Source: Lachnospiraceae bacterium
Lineage (GTDB): Bacteria; Bacillota; Clostridia; Lachnospirales; Lachnospiraceae
Direction of reading: 5' to 3'
DNA: 38,915 nucleotides
NCBI GenBank assembly: GCA_017936785.1
Contig: JAGBEV010000024.1
Span: 1 to 38,915 of the forward strand
How positions within the stretch are numbered: the first letter of the stretch is position 1; each line of letters begins with the position of its first letter. The notes below the pieces were generated by a model. That model worked only from the letters and a program-made list of their open reading frames with translations. It was not told the DNA's origin and did not search any database. Made by a program: the position numbers and the translations under genes. Positions 25,781 through 35,200 of the stretch are shown piece by piece.

Positions 25781-26455
25781 ATGCGTAATGTAAAGAGAGA
25801 ACTTCTAATCAGAAAAGAAGAGACAAATAGTTTGATCTGTTTTGTTAAGTATTTAGAGGAAAATTTTTTACTAGAAACAGAAGTAGAATATAATGTTGTT
25901 ACGGTTAAGACTAGCATGAAAGCGAACATAATTTTAATGCTATATAATGCAGTAGAATCAACACTAACAAAAAGCCTTGAAAGAGTACACGAAAAAATAA
26001 AAGAAAAGAGGCTAAAGTATGGTGATTTATGTAGCGAAATAAAAAAAATTCTGGCAGTGTACTATGGATATTCTATGGAAAAATCAGTCAATGTTAGTGG
26101 TGCGATGGAGTATGTATTGCAATTGGCGGACTTTATTAATGGCAATGTTTGCTTCGATATTTCATATAAAGAATTAATTCAAAAGTATCCCATGTACAGT
26201 GGGAATCTTGATTCAAGAGAAATCGTAACAGTATTGAAAAGGTATGGTATTGTGTATGATGAGAAGTGTTCTGAATTAAAGACAATTAAAGATGATAGAA
26301 ATAAGTTGGCTCATGGCGAAGATTCTTTTGAGGAGATCGGAAGAAATTTATCAATTCCACAACTTGTAGAGATGGCAAATAGAACATTTGAGTACCTGGA
26401 GAAAATGGTAAAAGAGATAGAATGCTATCTGGATGAAGAAAAATACAGAGCATAG
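25781..26455 (+). CDS. HEPN nuclease-like protein (MAE_28990/MAE_18760 type)
   Basis: This 224-aa helical protein carries the HEPN RNase signature R-x4-H in DDRNKLAHGEDSF (Arg173, His178) near the C-terminus. The N-terminal part (MKANIILMLYNAVESTLTKSLERVHEKI) matches the layout of the MAE_28990/MAE_18760 HEPN-like group, which is commonly found next to DUF262 proteins. HEPN proteins of defence systems usually cut RNA and can stop growth on infection. It starts 4 bp after the DUF262 stop codon. The activity is inferred from the motif; pairing with DUF262 would provide sensing or control. Confidence 0.82.
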   Translation: MRNVKRELLIRKEETNSLICFVKYLEENFLLETEVEYNVVTVKTSMKANIILMLYNAVESTLTKSLERVHEKIKEKRLKYGDLCSEIKKILAVYYGYSMEKSVNVSGAMEYVLQLADFINGNVCFDISYKELIQKYPMYSGNLDSREIVTVLKRYGIVYDEKCSELKTIKDDRNKLAHGEDSFEEIGRNLSIPQLVEMANRTFEYLEKMVKEIECYLDEEKYRA

Positions 26456-26693
26456 AATTTCTAGTATGAAATAATTTGGATGGCAACATTTTGACAACAA
26501 AAAATCAGTAAGCCAAAATAAATTATGTATTTTGAAGTAAAAAATCGGCATGTTTAGAATAAAACTTAAACAAAACAGTTTAGGGCAAAAGAAGCGATTT
26601 GCCGAGTTTGAGTGATTGAAAATGTTAAAGGATAATGTATTTGGCTTCAAGAGGAAAAATGAGTAGTTTTGACAATAAAATAAGAGATAAAGA

Positions 26694-26740
26694 AATGACT
26701 TTGATTTGAGCTTTTCAATGGCTCTTGCCAAGGTCATTTT
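26694..26740 (+). terminator. Intrinsic terminator-like hairpin
   Basis: AATGACTTTG pairs with CAAGGTCATT (one G-U pair), with an inner GAGC/GCTC, followed by a T-rich tail. It is 240 bp past the HEPN stop, which is far for its own terminator; it may be the relic of a deleted gene. Confidence 0.55.
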
Positions 26741-26936
26741 TCATTTTTATCAAGTGGTCTGGATCAGCATAAATATGGTGCTTTTGCAAGTTGTGCTGTA
26801 TAGTCTTGTCGTTAAATAATTAGAGTGAAAGTTATAGTTGTTATAATTGAATTTTTTCTTATTGCATAATAATGTTACCTTTTTTAAAAAGAAAATGTAA
26901 TAATAATTTAACTTTTATATCCATATAAGGAAATAA

Positions 26937-26963
26937 TTGTAGAAGAAAATATGTTATTATAAT
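26937..26963 (+). promoter_or_regulatory. Possible promoter of the BREX-like operon
   Basis: A perfect TATAAT (26958-26963) follows TTGTAG (26937-26942) with a short 15-bp spacer. The -10 overlaps a near-palindrome ATAATCATTAT. The leader to the 899-aa gene would be about 260 nt. Other A/T-rich choices exist here. Confidence 0.35.
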
Positions 26964-27129
26964 CATTATAGGATTTTAATGTACAGGTTTTGGGATAGAA
27001 TATTGGAGCTGTATTTATAGAGAATATATTAACGAATGAACAAAGGATCAGAAACTTGGTTAAATTTGGAGAATTTCATTTTAAAGAATTAAAAACAGCA
27101 TTAGAAGGGAAATAGAAGGAGCCTTTATA

Positions 27130-27216
27130 ATGGGAGCATGTTGGTCAATACCAGTGGATGCAGAAAAGCCGAAAGATGAAAGAATAAAAAGCGGACGATA
27201 TGTTAAAGAACGTTAG
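27130..27216 (+). CDS. Possible 28-residue leader peptide
   Basis: An ATG at 27130 follows GAAGGAG at suitable spacing and opens 28 codons (MGACWSIPVDAEKPKDE...). The stop at 27214-27216 lies 15 bp before the ATG of the 899-aa gene. It could be a leader peptide coupled to the operon, a remnant of a truncated gene, or chance. The good ribosome site is the only real support. Confidence 0.35.
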   Translation: MGACWSIPVDAEKPKDERIKSGRYVKER

Positions 27217-27231
27217 AGATGAGGAATCGTT

Positions 27232-29931
27232 ATGGCGAGTCAAAAAGCTTGGGATAAAACTGAAGCAGCTATTTTACTTGAGGCATTAATCCAAGTCAAG
27301 GAAGGCGATGTTTCAAGAAAAGATGCAATTGAATCGGTATCTAAAAGACTTCGTGAAAAAGCACGATTAGAAGGTTTAGAGATTGATGATATCTTTCGTA
27401 ATGTTTCCGGTATAACATTTCAAATGCACAGTATGGAATCTGCGTATGTCGGCAAGACATTAATTAAACCTGCAACAAAACTTTTTTCCGAGATTGTTTT
27501 GCTGAGGAAAGAAGATCCTATAGAGTATTACAAATTGTTAAAAGGAAATCAATCAGTGATTGAACAACAAGGGATTATGGAAGATGAATTTTTTGAATGG
27601 TTATCAGGGAGAATATCTGCATCACAACAACTTGAATTGAAATCGGTATATGAGTTAATAAGTAACTTTTGCCTTGATAGAAAAATTATAAAACAACCTC
27701 TTTTAGAAACAACTGATTTAGGTCAACTCACAAAAGTACGAGATACAATTTCGCATAATCATCTATTTAAGTTTATGTATAAAAAGCAAATAGGGAAGAT
27801 GTCTGTGGGGATTAAGCACTATATAGATTATGTGAAGGAAACGGCTAGTAGAAAAGAAAATGAGCAAGATAGTAGTGTTTTTGATAACGTAGATACTCTT
27901 GATGTTCGGGAGGAATCTGTACGATTTGAAGAACTTCCTACAGAAGAAAGAAAGAATGCGTTTGTTAAATGGATGATGGAGCAAGATATGGCAGAAAGAA
28001 CAGCAATTTCGTATGCTTCATCATGCGGACTTGCAGCACAAATTGCTATAAATTATGGAATAATTGAGAAGGATATTTGGAAAATCACAGATATAGATAT
28101 TCTCAAGAATATGATTTTTGCGCTGTTGGATAATTCAGAATTCATTGAAAAGAATGAATCTAGACATAATCAATTTAGAGCATCATTAGTCAAGTATGTT
28201 CAGTTTTCAGGTGATGAGAATTTTGCTTTAGGAAGAAGTAGAAGAACTCAAAGCGATAAGAAATCTTCTGTTAAAAATCAGGAAGATGAAGCTTTTATGG
28301 AGTCATATCCTGAACTGTATATGAGGCTTCGCTCAATGTCAAAGGTATATGATGATCCGAGAGGACTTCATGTTGAACAGATAAGGGATATGCTTGGGAT
28401 TGAGATTGACATGGATGAGTTGAGGTTCATTCTTCAAGAAATTTCATGGATAACAGAAGTGGATGAAAATATATTCTCATTTTCAAAAAACGCAAGGTCT
28501 TATGAGAAGTTGATTGAGTTTGATCAAGAGGCATTTGTTCGTGTATTGATGAACCGATATCGTGGTGGAATGAGATTTGATTCAATAGATTTAGAGAATT
28601 TCCGAGATACATATTGGGATTTTGAAGATGAAAAAATCGATATGTCGGATGCTGATTTGGAAAAGTGTTTAAGAAAATGCGGTGTCATGTGGCAGGAACG
28701 CTTATTCCCAGCAGAAGCAATTATCGCAAATGATGTAAAGGAGAAATTATTAGCGTATATACAGTCAAGCTTTTGTGAAGGGAAACAGGTGTTGTATTAC
28801 AAAGCAATATTTAGTGATTTGTCTGATGTTTTTGAGTATTGTTTTAACCTCACAGATCCAATGATGCTGAAGCCTTATCTCGAATATGTATGTGAACCGG
28901 GTGAATATCATTTTTTTGATAAGTTTATTTCAAAAGAAAAAAATGTGAAGATAGACCACACTTCTGAGATAGAGGAGTTTCTTTTAGCGGCAGGGAAACC
29001 ATTATCATATGATGAAATTTTTGCAGGACTAGCTCATATTTCTAAGGAAATAATAAGCTCAGAAATCAGAACTAATGAAAACATTGTGATGAACTTTAGG
29101 GAGCATTATTTCCATTATGATTTGTTCGAATTCTCATCAGAGGATGCTGATCGTATCACTGAATATATCAATCAAGAAATTGATGAGGAAGGTTACTGTA
29201 TATGGTCAAGAGTTTTTGAAAGAGTGAAAGCAGAAATGCCGCTTTTTATTGAGAATAATTCATATCTTTCATCGTTGGGAATTAGAAATTCTATAGCAAA
29301 AAAACTTTCAGGGCGTTTTACTTTTGAAAGTGAAGTTATAGGCAAGCTTGGACAATCGATAAATATGGCTGCAGTATATAGTTTATACGGAAGGCATCAT
29401 GCTCCATTTAGTGATAATGATATTTATTTATTTTCAAAAGAGGTGAGCAGAGGGGCTACTTATTTTGATGCCCTAGCAGAGCACACAGTTCGTGTTAGTA
29501 AAGAATTGTTTGTTCCTAAAGAACAGATAGAGTTTGATGTAGCTGAAATTGATAAAGCTCTATCAACGTATTTATCTACGGGATATATGTTGATTAAGGA
29601 CGTTGATTCATTCTTAATGTTTCCAAATGTTGGATATGAATGGAATATATTTTTATTGGAAAGCTATTTGTTACACTATAGCAAGGAATATGCTCTTTGT
29701 AACAATGGACAATCATTGAATAATGTTTCAGGTGCACTTGTCAAAAAAGGTGGAAACTTTGATGAATTTGAAAGTGTATGTGCAGATGCTTTGGCGAAAG
29801 GTTATGTTGAACTAAACAAAAACGCAGCTCTGAATTACTTGGCTGAACAAAATTTACTTACACGAAGGAGTTATGCCGGAATAGAGACAACGATACAAAA
29901 AGCAAAACAAATACGAAACAAGAAGGGATAA
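27232..29931 (+). CDS. 899-aa helical/winged-helix protein leading the BREX-like operon
   Basis: Its function is not recognised. Residues about 1-105 form a module (AWDKTEAAILLEALIQVKEG, AIESVSKRLREKA, IFRNVSGITFQMHSME) that I associate with the N-termini of several clostridial defence proteins. Residues about 240-330 (NAFVKWMMEQDMAERTAISY ... NQFRASLVKYVQFSGD) resemble the core-binding SAM-like domain of phage integrases, without any catalytic domain. From about 375 on there are repeated winged-helix-like segments (GLHVEQIRDMLGIEIDMDEL; KPLSYDEIFAGLAHISKEII). No enzyme motif is visible. A GAGGAATCG precedes the ATG. brxP follows after 8 bp. A DNA-recognition or scaffold role is my inference. 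Confidence 0.8.
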   Translation: MASQKAWDKTEAAILLEALIQVKEGDVSRKDAIESVSKRLREKARLEGLEIDDIFRNVSGITFQMHSMESAYVGKTLIKPATKLFSEIVLLRKEDPIEYYKLLKGNQSVIEQQGIMEDEFFEWLSGRISASQQLELKSVYELISNFCLDRKIIKQPLLETTDLGQLTKVRDTISHNHLFKFMYKKQIGKMSVGIKHYIDYVKETASRKENEQDSSVFDNVDTLDVREESVRFEELPTEERKNAFVKWMMEQDMAERTAISYASSCGLAAQIAINYGIIEKDIWKITDIDILKNMIFALLDNSEFIEKNESRHNQFRASLVKYVQFSGDENFALGRSRRTQSDKKSSVKNQEDEAFMESYPELYMRLRSMSKVYDDPRGLHVEQIRDMLGIEIDMDELRFILQEISWITEVDENIFSFSKNARSYEKLIEFDQEAFVRVLMNRYRGGMRFDSIDLENFRDTYWDFEDEKIDMSDADLEKCLRKCGVMWQERLFPAEAIIANDVKEKLLAYIQSSFCEGKQVLYYKAIFSDLSDVFEYCFNLTDPMMLKPYLEYVCEPGEYHFFDKFISKEKNVKIDHTSEIEEFLLAAGKPLSYDEIFAGLAHISKEIISSEIRTNENIVMNFREHYFHYDLFEFSSEDADRITEYINQEIDEEGYCIWSRVFERVKAEMPLFIENNSYLSSLGIRNSIAKKLSGRFTFESEVIGKLGQSINMAAVYSLYGRHHAPFSDNDIYLFSKEVSRGATYFDALAEHTVRVSKELFVPKEQIEFDVAEIDKALSTYLSTGYMLIKDVDSFLMFPNVGYEWNIFLLESYLLHYSKEYALCNNGQSLNNVSGALVKKGGNFDEFESVCADALAKGYVELNKNAALNYLAEQNLLTRRSYAGIETTIQKAKQIRNKKG

Positions 29932-29939
29932 TGATTTAG

Positions 29940-32282
29940 ATGTATGCATACGAATGGGATTCGTCAACAGGAGGATATGTACTTACTCCTATGCCGTTGG
30001 CGTTTTCAAAAGAACCAAGACCAGTGTACTATAAAGAACTTGATATTTTAGGATTTGATAAGTACTGGGATTATGATAAAAATGATTCTTTTCCATATAT
30101 GTGGGCAGAAGCAAATAATTATATATATAGAGGAAGAGTTGTTGCGAAAATCAAAGGTGGATCATTATATACAGCACCAGAAATAATTTTAGTTGAAGAC
30201 CCAGAACCCGAGGGCTACCCACTGCGATTTGTTGATATTCCAGAGATGGTGAATAAAAATAGAGCCATAATGGAACAACTTACACAAGATACCATCAAAA
30301 AGATTTACAATATTTATACAGAGCATAAAAACAAAGTAGATGTATTTTATGTGGCTTTTTCGGGTGGAAAAGACAGCGTAGTTGTGTTGGATTTGGTACA
30401 AAAGGCACTCCCTCACAACGAATTTAAGGTTTTGTTTGGAGATACAGACATGGAGTTCCCAACAACGCTGAAATTGGTTGAAAAGGTATCTCAAGAATGT
30501 GCATTATATAATATAGAATTCTATTCTGCTAAGGCTCCTAAGTCTGCTGAAGAGACTTGGGATGCGTTTGGTCCACCGGCTAGAAAAGTGAGATGGTGTT
30601 GTACAGTGCATAAAACAGCTCCTGTAATAAACAAACTTAATGAGTTGTTTGACAAAAAATATGTTAGAACAATGATGATTACAGGCGTGAGAGGAGATGA
30701 AAGTTCAAGTAGATCAGAATATGACGAGCTAAGTAAAGGAAAGAAAATAGCTGGACAATATAGTTTCCATCCGATATTAGAATGGTCATCAGCAGAGATA
30801 TATCTATATATGTATGAAAATAATTTGGAATTTAATGAAGCATACAAATATGGATTTAATCGTGTTGGATGTATCATGTGTCCTAATTCTTCTGAAAAAC
30901 ATGAATATATGAAGAGAATGTTTTTCGAAGATGAAGTTATGAAATTTACACAAAAAATTATAGATAATAGTGCTAAGGATCTTTCGGGCGATAATGCAAA
31001 AAAATTCATGGATATCGGCGGATGGAAGACTCGACTTAGTGGTAGAGAATTGAAGTTTTCGGAAGATGAAAGATTTACTTTTGAAGAACATAAAGACAGA
31101 TTAGTATTCAAAGTTATTAAGCTAAATGACAAATGGAAAGAATGGTATAAAACAGTTGGACGTATTCAAGAAATAGATTCTGAAGAATTTATACTTGAGT
31201 ATAACGGTACAGAGCGTCGATGTAAAATATCATATGAAGATCAGTATGATGTTATTTCTGTTGAGAATTTTTCTAAAACAAAAAATGCAATAGAGTTTGT
31301 TTATTATTTTAAGAGTGTTTTAGCAAAATCACAATATTGTATACAATGTGGTACTTGTGAGGCTGAATGTCCGTATAGAAATATTGAGATGAAAAATGGG
31401 AAAATATCTATTTCAGATTCTTGCATAAAGTGTCATGAGTGCTTAAAGATATTATATGGATGTTTGTATTATAATTCAATTAGAGGGAGCAAGATCATGA
31501 AGAAGTTAACAGGAATAAATAAATACCTAAGTGTAGGTGTAGATGCGAATTGGATAGAGGAGTATGCAAAAGATAACTCTTTTGAGCCTGGTAACAGAAA
31601 AACAGATGTAATGTTTGGATTTTTGTCTGATGCTGAACTAGTCAAGAAAAAACAGATTACTTCTATAGGAAAGGTGGTATTTCGATATGAATTGGATGAT
31701 GTACTGCCATGGGCTATCATGCTTTGTAATTTAGCATATTCTTCTCAGTTTGGATGGTTTATTAAGAATATTCCTTTTTTCGATACAGTGACATTGGAGT
31801 CTGTCGAACTAAGATTAAAGCAGGAGGATGTTACAGATAAAGCAGTAGGAGAATTCTGGAATGGTTTTAAGGCGATTTTAGGCACAACAAAGCCATTAAA
31901 TGAAATAGGATTTGGAATTCCAGAAATTGAAGAGAAGGTCACAAAGACGGGAGACGTGAAGAAAAAAATGCTCTCGTTCTATCGTTTACCTTGGGAAAAT
32001 CCAGATGAAAGAGTAATTTTGTATTCTTTATATAAGTTTGCAGAGGAATGTGGTAATCGTAAACAGTTTGATCTTACAGAATTGATGGATGATTCAATTG
32101 AACGAGGCGGTGTAAGTCCTACACTAATATTTGGATTGGATAGAGACACAATGGAGAAGGTGCTGAATGGATTAACTTTTAATTATCCCGATTTGATTGA
32201 AGCAAGATTTACACATGGCCTTGATAATATTACCTTGAAGAGTGATATGAGTGCAGCAGAAATTTTTAATGAATTGTTTTAG
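29940..32282 (+). CDS. brxP: BrxP-like PAPS reductase/ferredoxin fusion
   Basis: This is a 780-aa multidomain protein. After a distinct N-terminal region (1-110), a PAPS reductase/DndC-like domain carries PP-loop SGGKDS (141-146), WCCTVHK (Cys220, Cys221) and GCIMCPNSS (Cys311, Cys314), suited to hold a 4Fe-4S cluster. A ferredoxin-like insert follows with CIQCGTCEAECP (Cys467, 470, 473, 477) and CIKCHEC plus Cys508. The C-terminal 260 residues resemble DUF4007. BREX type 4 is defined by such a PAPS reductase in place of the PglX methyltransferase. By analogy with DndC it may activate DNA or another target for sulfur transfer, which is unproven. Sulfate assimilation is unlikely given the neighbours. 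Confidence 0.85.
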   Translation: MYAYEWDSSTGGYVLTPMPLAFSKEPRPVYYKELDILGFDKYWDYDKNDSFPYMWAEANNYIYRGRVVAKIKGGSLYTAPEIILVEDPEPEGYPLRFVDIPEMVNKNRAIMEQLTQDTIKKIYNIYTEHKNKVDVFYVAFSGGKDSVVVLDLVQKALPHNEFKVLFGDTDMEFPTTLKLVEKVSQECALYNIEFYSAKAPKSAEETWDAFGPPARKVRWCCTVHKTAPVINKLNELFDKKYVRTMMITGVRGDESSSRSEYDELSKGKKIAGQYSFHPILEWSSAEIYLYMYENNLEFNEAYKYGFNRVGCIMCPNSSEKHEYMKRMFFEDEVMKFTQKIIDNSAKDLSGDNAKKFMDIGGWKTRLSGRELKFSEDERFTFEEHKDRLVFKVIKLNDKWKEWYKTVGRIQEIDSEEFILEYNGTERRCKISYEDQYDVISVENFSKTKNAIEFVYYFKSVLAKSQYCIQCGTCEAECPYRNIEMKNGKISISDSCIKCHECLKILYGCLYYNSIRGSKIMKKLTGINKYLSVGVDANWIEEYAKDNSFEPGNRKTDVMFGFLSDAELVKKKQITSIGKVVFRYELDDVLPWAIMLCNLAYSSQFGWFIKNIPFFDTVTLESVELRLKQEDVTDKAVGEFWNGFKAILGTTKPLNEIGFGIPEIEEKVTKTGDVKKKMLSFYRLPWENPDERVILYSLYKFAEECGNRKQFDLTELMDDSIERGGVSPTLIFGLDRDTMEKVLNGLTFNYPDLIEARFTHGLDNITLKSDMSAAEIFNELF

Positions 32283-32293
32283 GAGGACAAAAG

Positions 32294-35200
32294 ATGAGTT
32301 ATCGCGATTATTTTGATATTGATCCAGATTATTTTCCACAGGTGGACAAGAAGATTATTGATACAGTTCCTGATTTATGGAAGAAGTTTTATCCTCATCC
32401 TTCTTTTGTTAACCTCTTAAAGGCGACTACTGATGTTTTGAAAAGAAAATATAAGCTTTCTGTATGGGTAGATGGTGCGTATGGCACAGGAAAATCACAT
32501 GCAGTTCTTACTTTGAAGAAATTATTAGAGGCTTCTGAAGAGGAAACAAAGGCATATTTTGAAAAATATAACCTTGATAGTTTTCTGTGTAAAGATTTGA
32601 TGGCACAAAAAGAATCTGGGAAGATTCTTGTGTGTCATCGTTATGGTTCTTCTGATATTTCGAATGACACAGATTTGATTGTGGCTTTGCAAGAGGGCAT
32701 AGAAAAAGCATTAGCTGATAATGGAATTGAAAATCAGGCAAATATGTCGTTGAAGAATTCACTTATTCGTTATTTTGAAAATACTGAGAATAAGCAGAGT
32801 TTTGATATTTATGCAGGTGGAACCTATAAGGATAGGCTTGGAGGTGATATGGCCGAAAATATCATAGAGAAACTGAAGACATATGAGGATGATGCATTAC
32901 GAGAATTAATCACTAAGATATTTAAGGTTCCGGTTGTTCGAGGTAGCTTTTCCATGAATACTGGTGAAATGTGCGACTGGATTAGAGAAGTTATTGAGAA
33001 AAACAACTTATATAATCTTGTGTTCATTTGGGATGAATTTTCGGAGTATTTTGAAAATAATTTACATCATTTAACTGGTTTCCAACAGATTGCAGAACTT
33101 TCTGCAACTGCACCATTTTGCTTGATGATTGTAACTCATAAAGCAGAGGGTTATTTTTCAGATAGTGATCCGGATAAGAAGAAGATTATAGATCGTTTTG
33201 TTCCTCCTGTACATATCTCTTTACCGGAGAACATTGCATTTGCATTAATGCATGAAGCTATGAAGGTAACAGATGACGAAGCATTGGCTGAAAAGTGGGA
33301 GAAAAACAAGAAGAGCTTAAAAACAAGAACTAATAGCAGTAGAACTACGGTAAAGAATGCAATTAATTTATCAGATTCTGATTTATCGAACGTATTGCCC
33401 ATTCATCCATATGCTGCGTTGCTATTACAGCATATATCAATTTATTATACTTCAACTGCTAGAAGTATGTTTAATTTCATTAAAAATGATGAAGGTGATA
33501 ATGTAAAAGCATTTCAGTGGTTTATTGATAATTATGATTTTTCTTCACAGAATCCGTTTATTACGATAGATATGCTCTGGAGTTTCTTCTACGAAAATGG
33601 CCAGGATAAGCTTGCATCTGGCATAAAAGAAGTTCTTAGTTGCTATACAGCAAAGATGGACAGAGAGCTGATAGAGGATGAAAAGAGAGTATTGAAAACA
33701 ATTCTTTTACTTCAAGCCGTGTCAGATCGAATGAGTGGAAATAAAGATATTTTTCTTCCGAACGATAAGAACTTAACTATGGCTTTCGAAGGAACTGATA
33801 TTGAGTTGTCGGCAAGAAATATTGCAAAGAAATTATTGAATACTCATGTTGTTACAAGAACACCTCTCACAGGTGAAGTGTTCTCATATTGCTGTAAAAA
33901 TACGGGTGCAACAATAGATTCAACACCATTTATTAAAGACGCTCAGAATAAGTCAACGAAAGATTTGTCATTTATGACAGGATGTGAACTTCGTAACACA
34001 GTAGAGTTTAGTGGAGCTTTGAAAGCAAGATATAGTTTGGCATATGCCACGGTGACAGATTTCGATGGGGAAGTAAAAAAAGCCAATAATCCCGCTTCTG
34101 TAAGTAACAGATTGTATGCTATCGTGACTATTGCTCGAGATGATAATGAAAGAGCAACGTTACAGAAAAAAATAAAAGCTTTTTATGAGTCGGACACCAA
34201 TAGTGCTGTAGTGGTTATTGATGCATCAAATAATATATTGGGCGAGGCTAATTATAATGAATTTGTAGAAAACTATGCTATGGCACTTGCTATAGGAAAT
34301 AGTGATATCAATCAGAGAAAGACTTATGAAGGTTATGCGATTGATGTATTAAAGAACTGGGCAAAGAAGATTAAGGCTGGAGATTTCTATGTTTATTCAA
34401 AGTATGCAAAAGATGGTGACAGAGCCACTAATTATACAGATTTAACAGTGAAGCTGATGGAAATTAATAAATTCCATTATCCGGAATGTTTGGAGGTCGC
34501 ATTCCCGAATGTTCTCAATACTATGTATGATGCAAATTCGCTAGCTGCAGGAGCTACTTGTGGAATTACTGAAGAGACTAAGGGTACATTCCGTTCTGGT
34601 AATGAAGCAACAAAGCTTGAAAATGCATTAAAGGATGCATGGAAGATAGAGGATTACTGGAAGACTTCTCATTCTTATATTGCTAATTTGAAGAATGCGG
34701 TTGTAAAGATTATTGATGATGTATTTAAGGATCATGATAGAGTTTCTATTTCGCATATCTACAATATACTGAAGGCGGAACCGTATGGATTTATGCCTTG
34801 CAATTTGACTGCATTTATTCTTGGATTTGTTTTAAAAGAATATGCAAATACAGTCTATTCTTATAGTGATAACATGACTACTGATACGCTTGATACAGAT
34901 AAGCTTGCGACTATGATTTCTGAAGTTATTAAGCAAGAAAATACTCCTGATAAGCGTTACAAGGATAAATATATTGTTACTCTGACAGAAGCTGAGAGAG
35001 CTTTTAATAAGTCGACATCAGAAGCGTTCGGAATTGATCCAAAGTATTGTGTTTCTGTTACGGATACTAGATCGAGAATAAGAGAACAGATGAAGATATT
35101 TTCGTTCCCTATTTGGCTGATTGAATATGCAATTGATGATGTTAGTTTTAAGACAAGTAAAGACAAAGTTTGTGCGTTAATTGATAGCTATTGTTCACTT

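Larger units (their letters stand above)
26456..27129. other. AT-rich intergenic region without a supported gene
   Basis: This region lies between the HEPN gene and the four-gene operon. I see a terminator-like hairpin (26694-26740), a possible promoter (26937-26963) and many short A/T tracts. An open frame at about 26998-27115 (reading ...NILTNEQRIRNLVKFGEF...) has no start codon or ribosome site and could be the relic of a lost gene. Nothing else is supported. Confidence 0.6.

Noticed and set aside
26351-26737. 128-aa minus-strand frame beginning MTLARAIEKLKSK
   Set aside because: Its start lies in the arm of a terminator-like hairpin, and the rest is a Phe/Leu/Cys-rich translation of AT-rich DNA that overlaps the HEPN gene end.
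30521-31132. 203-aa minus-strand frame inside brxP
   Set aside because: It lies opposite the PP-loop and cysteine motifs of a well-supported gene and has no ribosome site.
29940-32282. PAPS reductase as part of sulfate assimilation (CysH)
   Set aside because: It is three times the length of CysH, carries ferredoxin and C-terminal extra domains, and sits between defence genes with no cys genes nearby.
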